From Pseudomonadota bacterium (lineage in GTDB: Bacteria; Pseudomonadota; Alphaproteobacteria; Acetobacterales; Acetobacteraceae): a stretch of 6,624 bases of DNA. The stretch is taken from contig JAKAQU010000166.1 in NCBI GenBank assembly GCA_021819535.1, positions 1-6,624 on the forward strand. Reading direction: 5' to 3'. This document shows, piece after piece, positions 6,197 to 6,624 of the stretch. The notes under the pieces were generated by a model, which worked only from the letters and a program-made list of their open reading frames with translations, was not told the origin of the DNA and did not search any database. The translations under genes and the position numbers were made by a program. Every line of letters begins with the position of its first letter. Positions within the stretch are counted from its first letter, which is position 1.

Positions 6197-6624
6197 TCAG
6201 CCCGCCGCGATGACGAAATTGATGATCCGATCGGGGACGAAAATTTGCTTCACGATCCGCTTGCCGGCAAGGGCCTTGGCGATATTGGGCTCGGCCAGGG
6301 CTCGCGCCGCGACTTCGGCCTCAGCACTTCCGGGCGCCAGCGTCACCGTGCCGCGGAGCTTGCCCAGAACCTGCACCGCGATCGTCACCTGATCGCGGAC
6401 GAGAAGCGCGGGATCGGCCTCCGGCCAGGGCTGTTCGGCGATCAGCCGCGGAGCTTTGGGCTCGAGCAGCGCCTGCAATTCCTCGGCGAGATGCGGCATC
6501 ATCGGCGCGACCAGCCGGGCAAGCGTGATGGCGGCCTCGCGCCGGGCAAAGCGGCCATCTTCGCTGCCAGCCGGGCTCTCGGCGAGCGCGTTGACAAGCT
6601 CGTGGACACGCGCGACAGCGACAT
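6197..6624 (-). CDS. leuS: Leucyl-tRNA synthetase, C-terminal part (partial)
   Basis: LeuRS charges tRNA-Leu with leucine in the cytoplasm. Only the last 141 codons are in the window; the gene continues beyond 6624. The first visible residues (VAVARVHELVNALAES) and REAAITLARLVAPMMPHLAEELQALL belong to the helical anticodon-binding domain of class I synthetases. The tail carries the LeuRS-specific C-terminal domain pattern: VQVLGKLRGTVTL, then NIAKALAGKRIVKQIFVPDRIINFVIA, ending in TGA (6197-6199). The catalytic HIGH and KMSKS motifs lie outside. An internal ATG at 6502 is not the start, since the frame stays open and homologous upstream of it. The gene is followed at once by lptE, the frame of which opens 8 nt after this stop, so the two are almost certainly cotranscribed. 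The leuS-lptE-holA order is common in alphaproteobacteria. Confidence 0.93.
   Translation of the reverse strand, partial: VAVARVHELVNALAESPAGSEDGRFARREAAITLARLVAPMMPHLAEELQALLEPKAPRLIAEQPWPEADPALLVRDQVTIAVQVLGKLRGTVTLAPGSAEAEVAARALAEPNIAKALAGKRIVKQIFVPDRIINFVIAAG

Noticed and set aside
1..6624. tRNA or rRNA genes, CRISPR arrays, insertion sequences, phage or defence genes.
   Set aside because: No cloverleaf or rRNA-like sequence, no regularly spaced direct repeats and no transposase, integrase or nuclease coding sequence were seen on either strand.

Overview
The window suggests a GC-rich alphaproteobacterium, most likely from Acetobacteraceae/Rhodospirillales. This is inferred from four things: the strong G/C third-position bias, the leuS-lptE-holA gene order, a proteobacterial-type fused indolepyruvate oxidoreductase, and an A/T-rich palindromic intergenic repeat of a kind I associate with acetic-acid-bacteria relatives. 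No database search was possible.

Layout, left to right. (1) Positions 1-126, + strand: the last 41 codons of a gene whose C-terminus resembles the FCD ligand-binding domain of GntR/FadR-type regulators. (2) Positions 91-3555, - strand: one very large gene for a fused indolepyruvate ferredoxin oxidoreductase. It converges on the putative regulator and the two coding regions overlap by 36 bp. (3) Positions 3556-3851: a divergent intergenic region with two clean inverted repeats and a plausible sigma70-type promoter for the rightward gene. (4) Positions 3852-4394, + strand: a secreted SRPBCC-fold protein of the MxaD type, starting at TTG. (5) Positions 4395-4575: a convergent intergenic region filled mainly by a composite element of three perfect hairpins. 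(6) Positions 4576-6624, - strand: a tight housekeeping operon read right to left, with the 3' end of leuS, then lptE, then holA.

Functionally the window joins two unrelated neighbourhoods. The left part is accessory metabolism: 2-oxoacid (aryl pyruvate) oxidation, possibly controlled by the adjacent GntR-like regulator, next to a periplasmic MxaD-like protein. The right part is core cell biology: leucyl-tRNA synthetase, the outer-membrane LPS-assembly lipoprotein LptE and the DNA polymerase III clamp-loader delta subunit. lptE and holA are linked by a GTGA start/stop overlap. The hairpin repeat lies exactly at the junction, between the convergent ends of the MxaD-like gene and holA.

I found no RNA gene, CRISPR array, insertion sequence, phage gene or defence system, and nothing that makes a convincing case for a wholly new system. 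The observations most worth checking are the composite hairpin element, the two palindromes upstream of the oxidoreductase, the unusual cysteine pattern of its ferredoxin-like segment, and the MxaD homologue with no methanol dehydrogenase genes in view.
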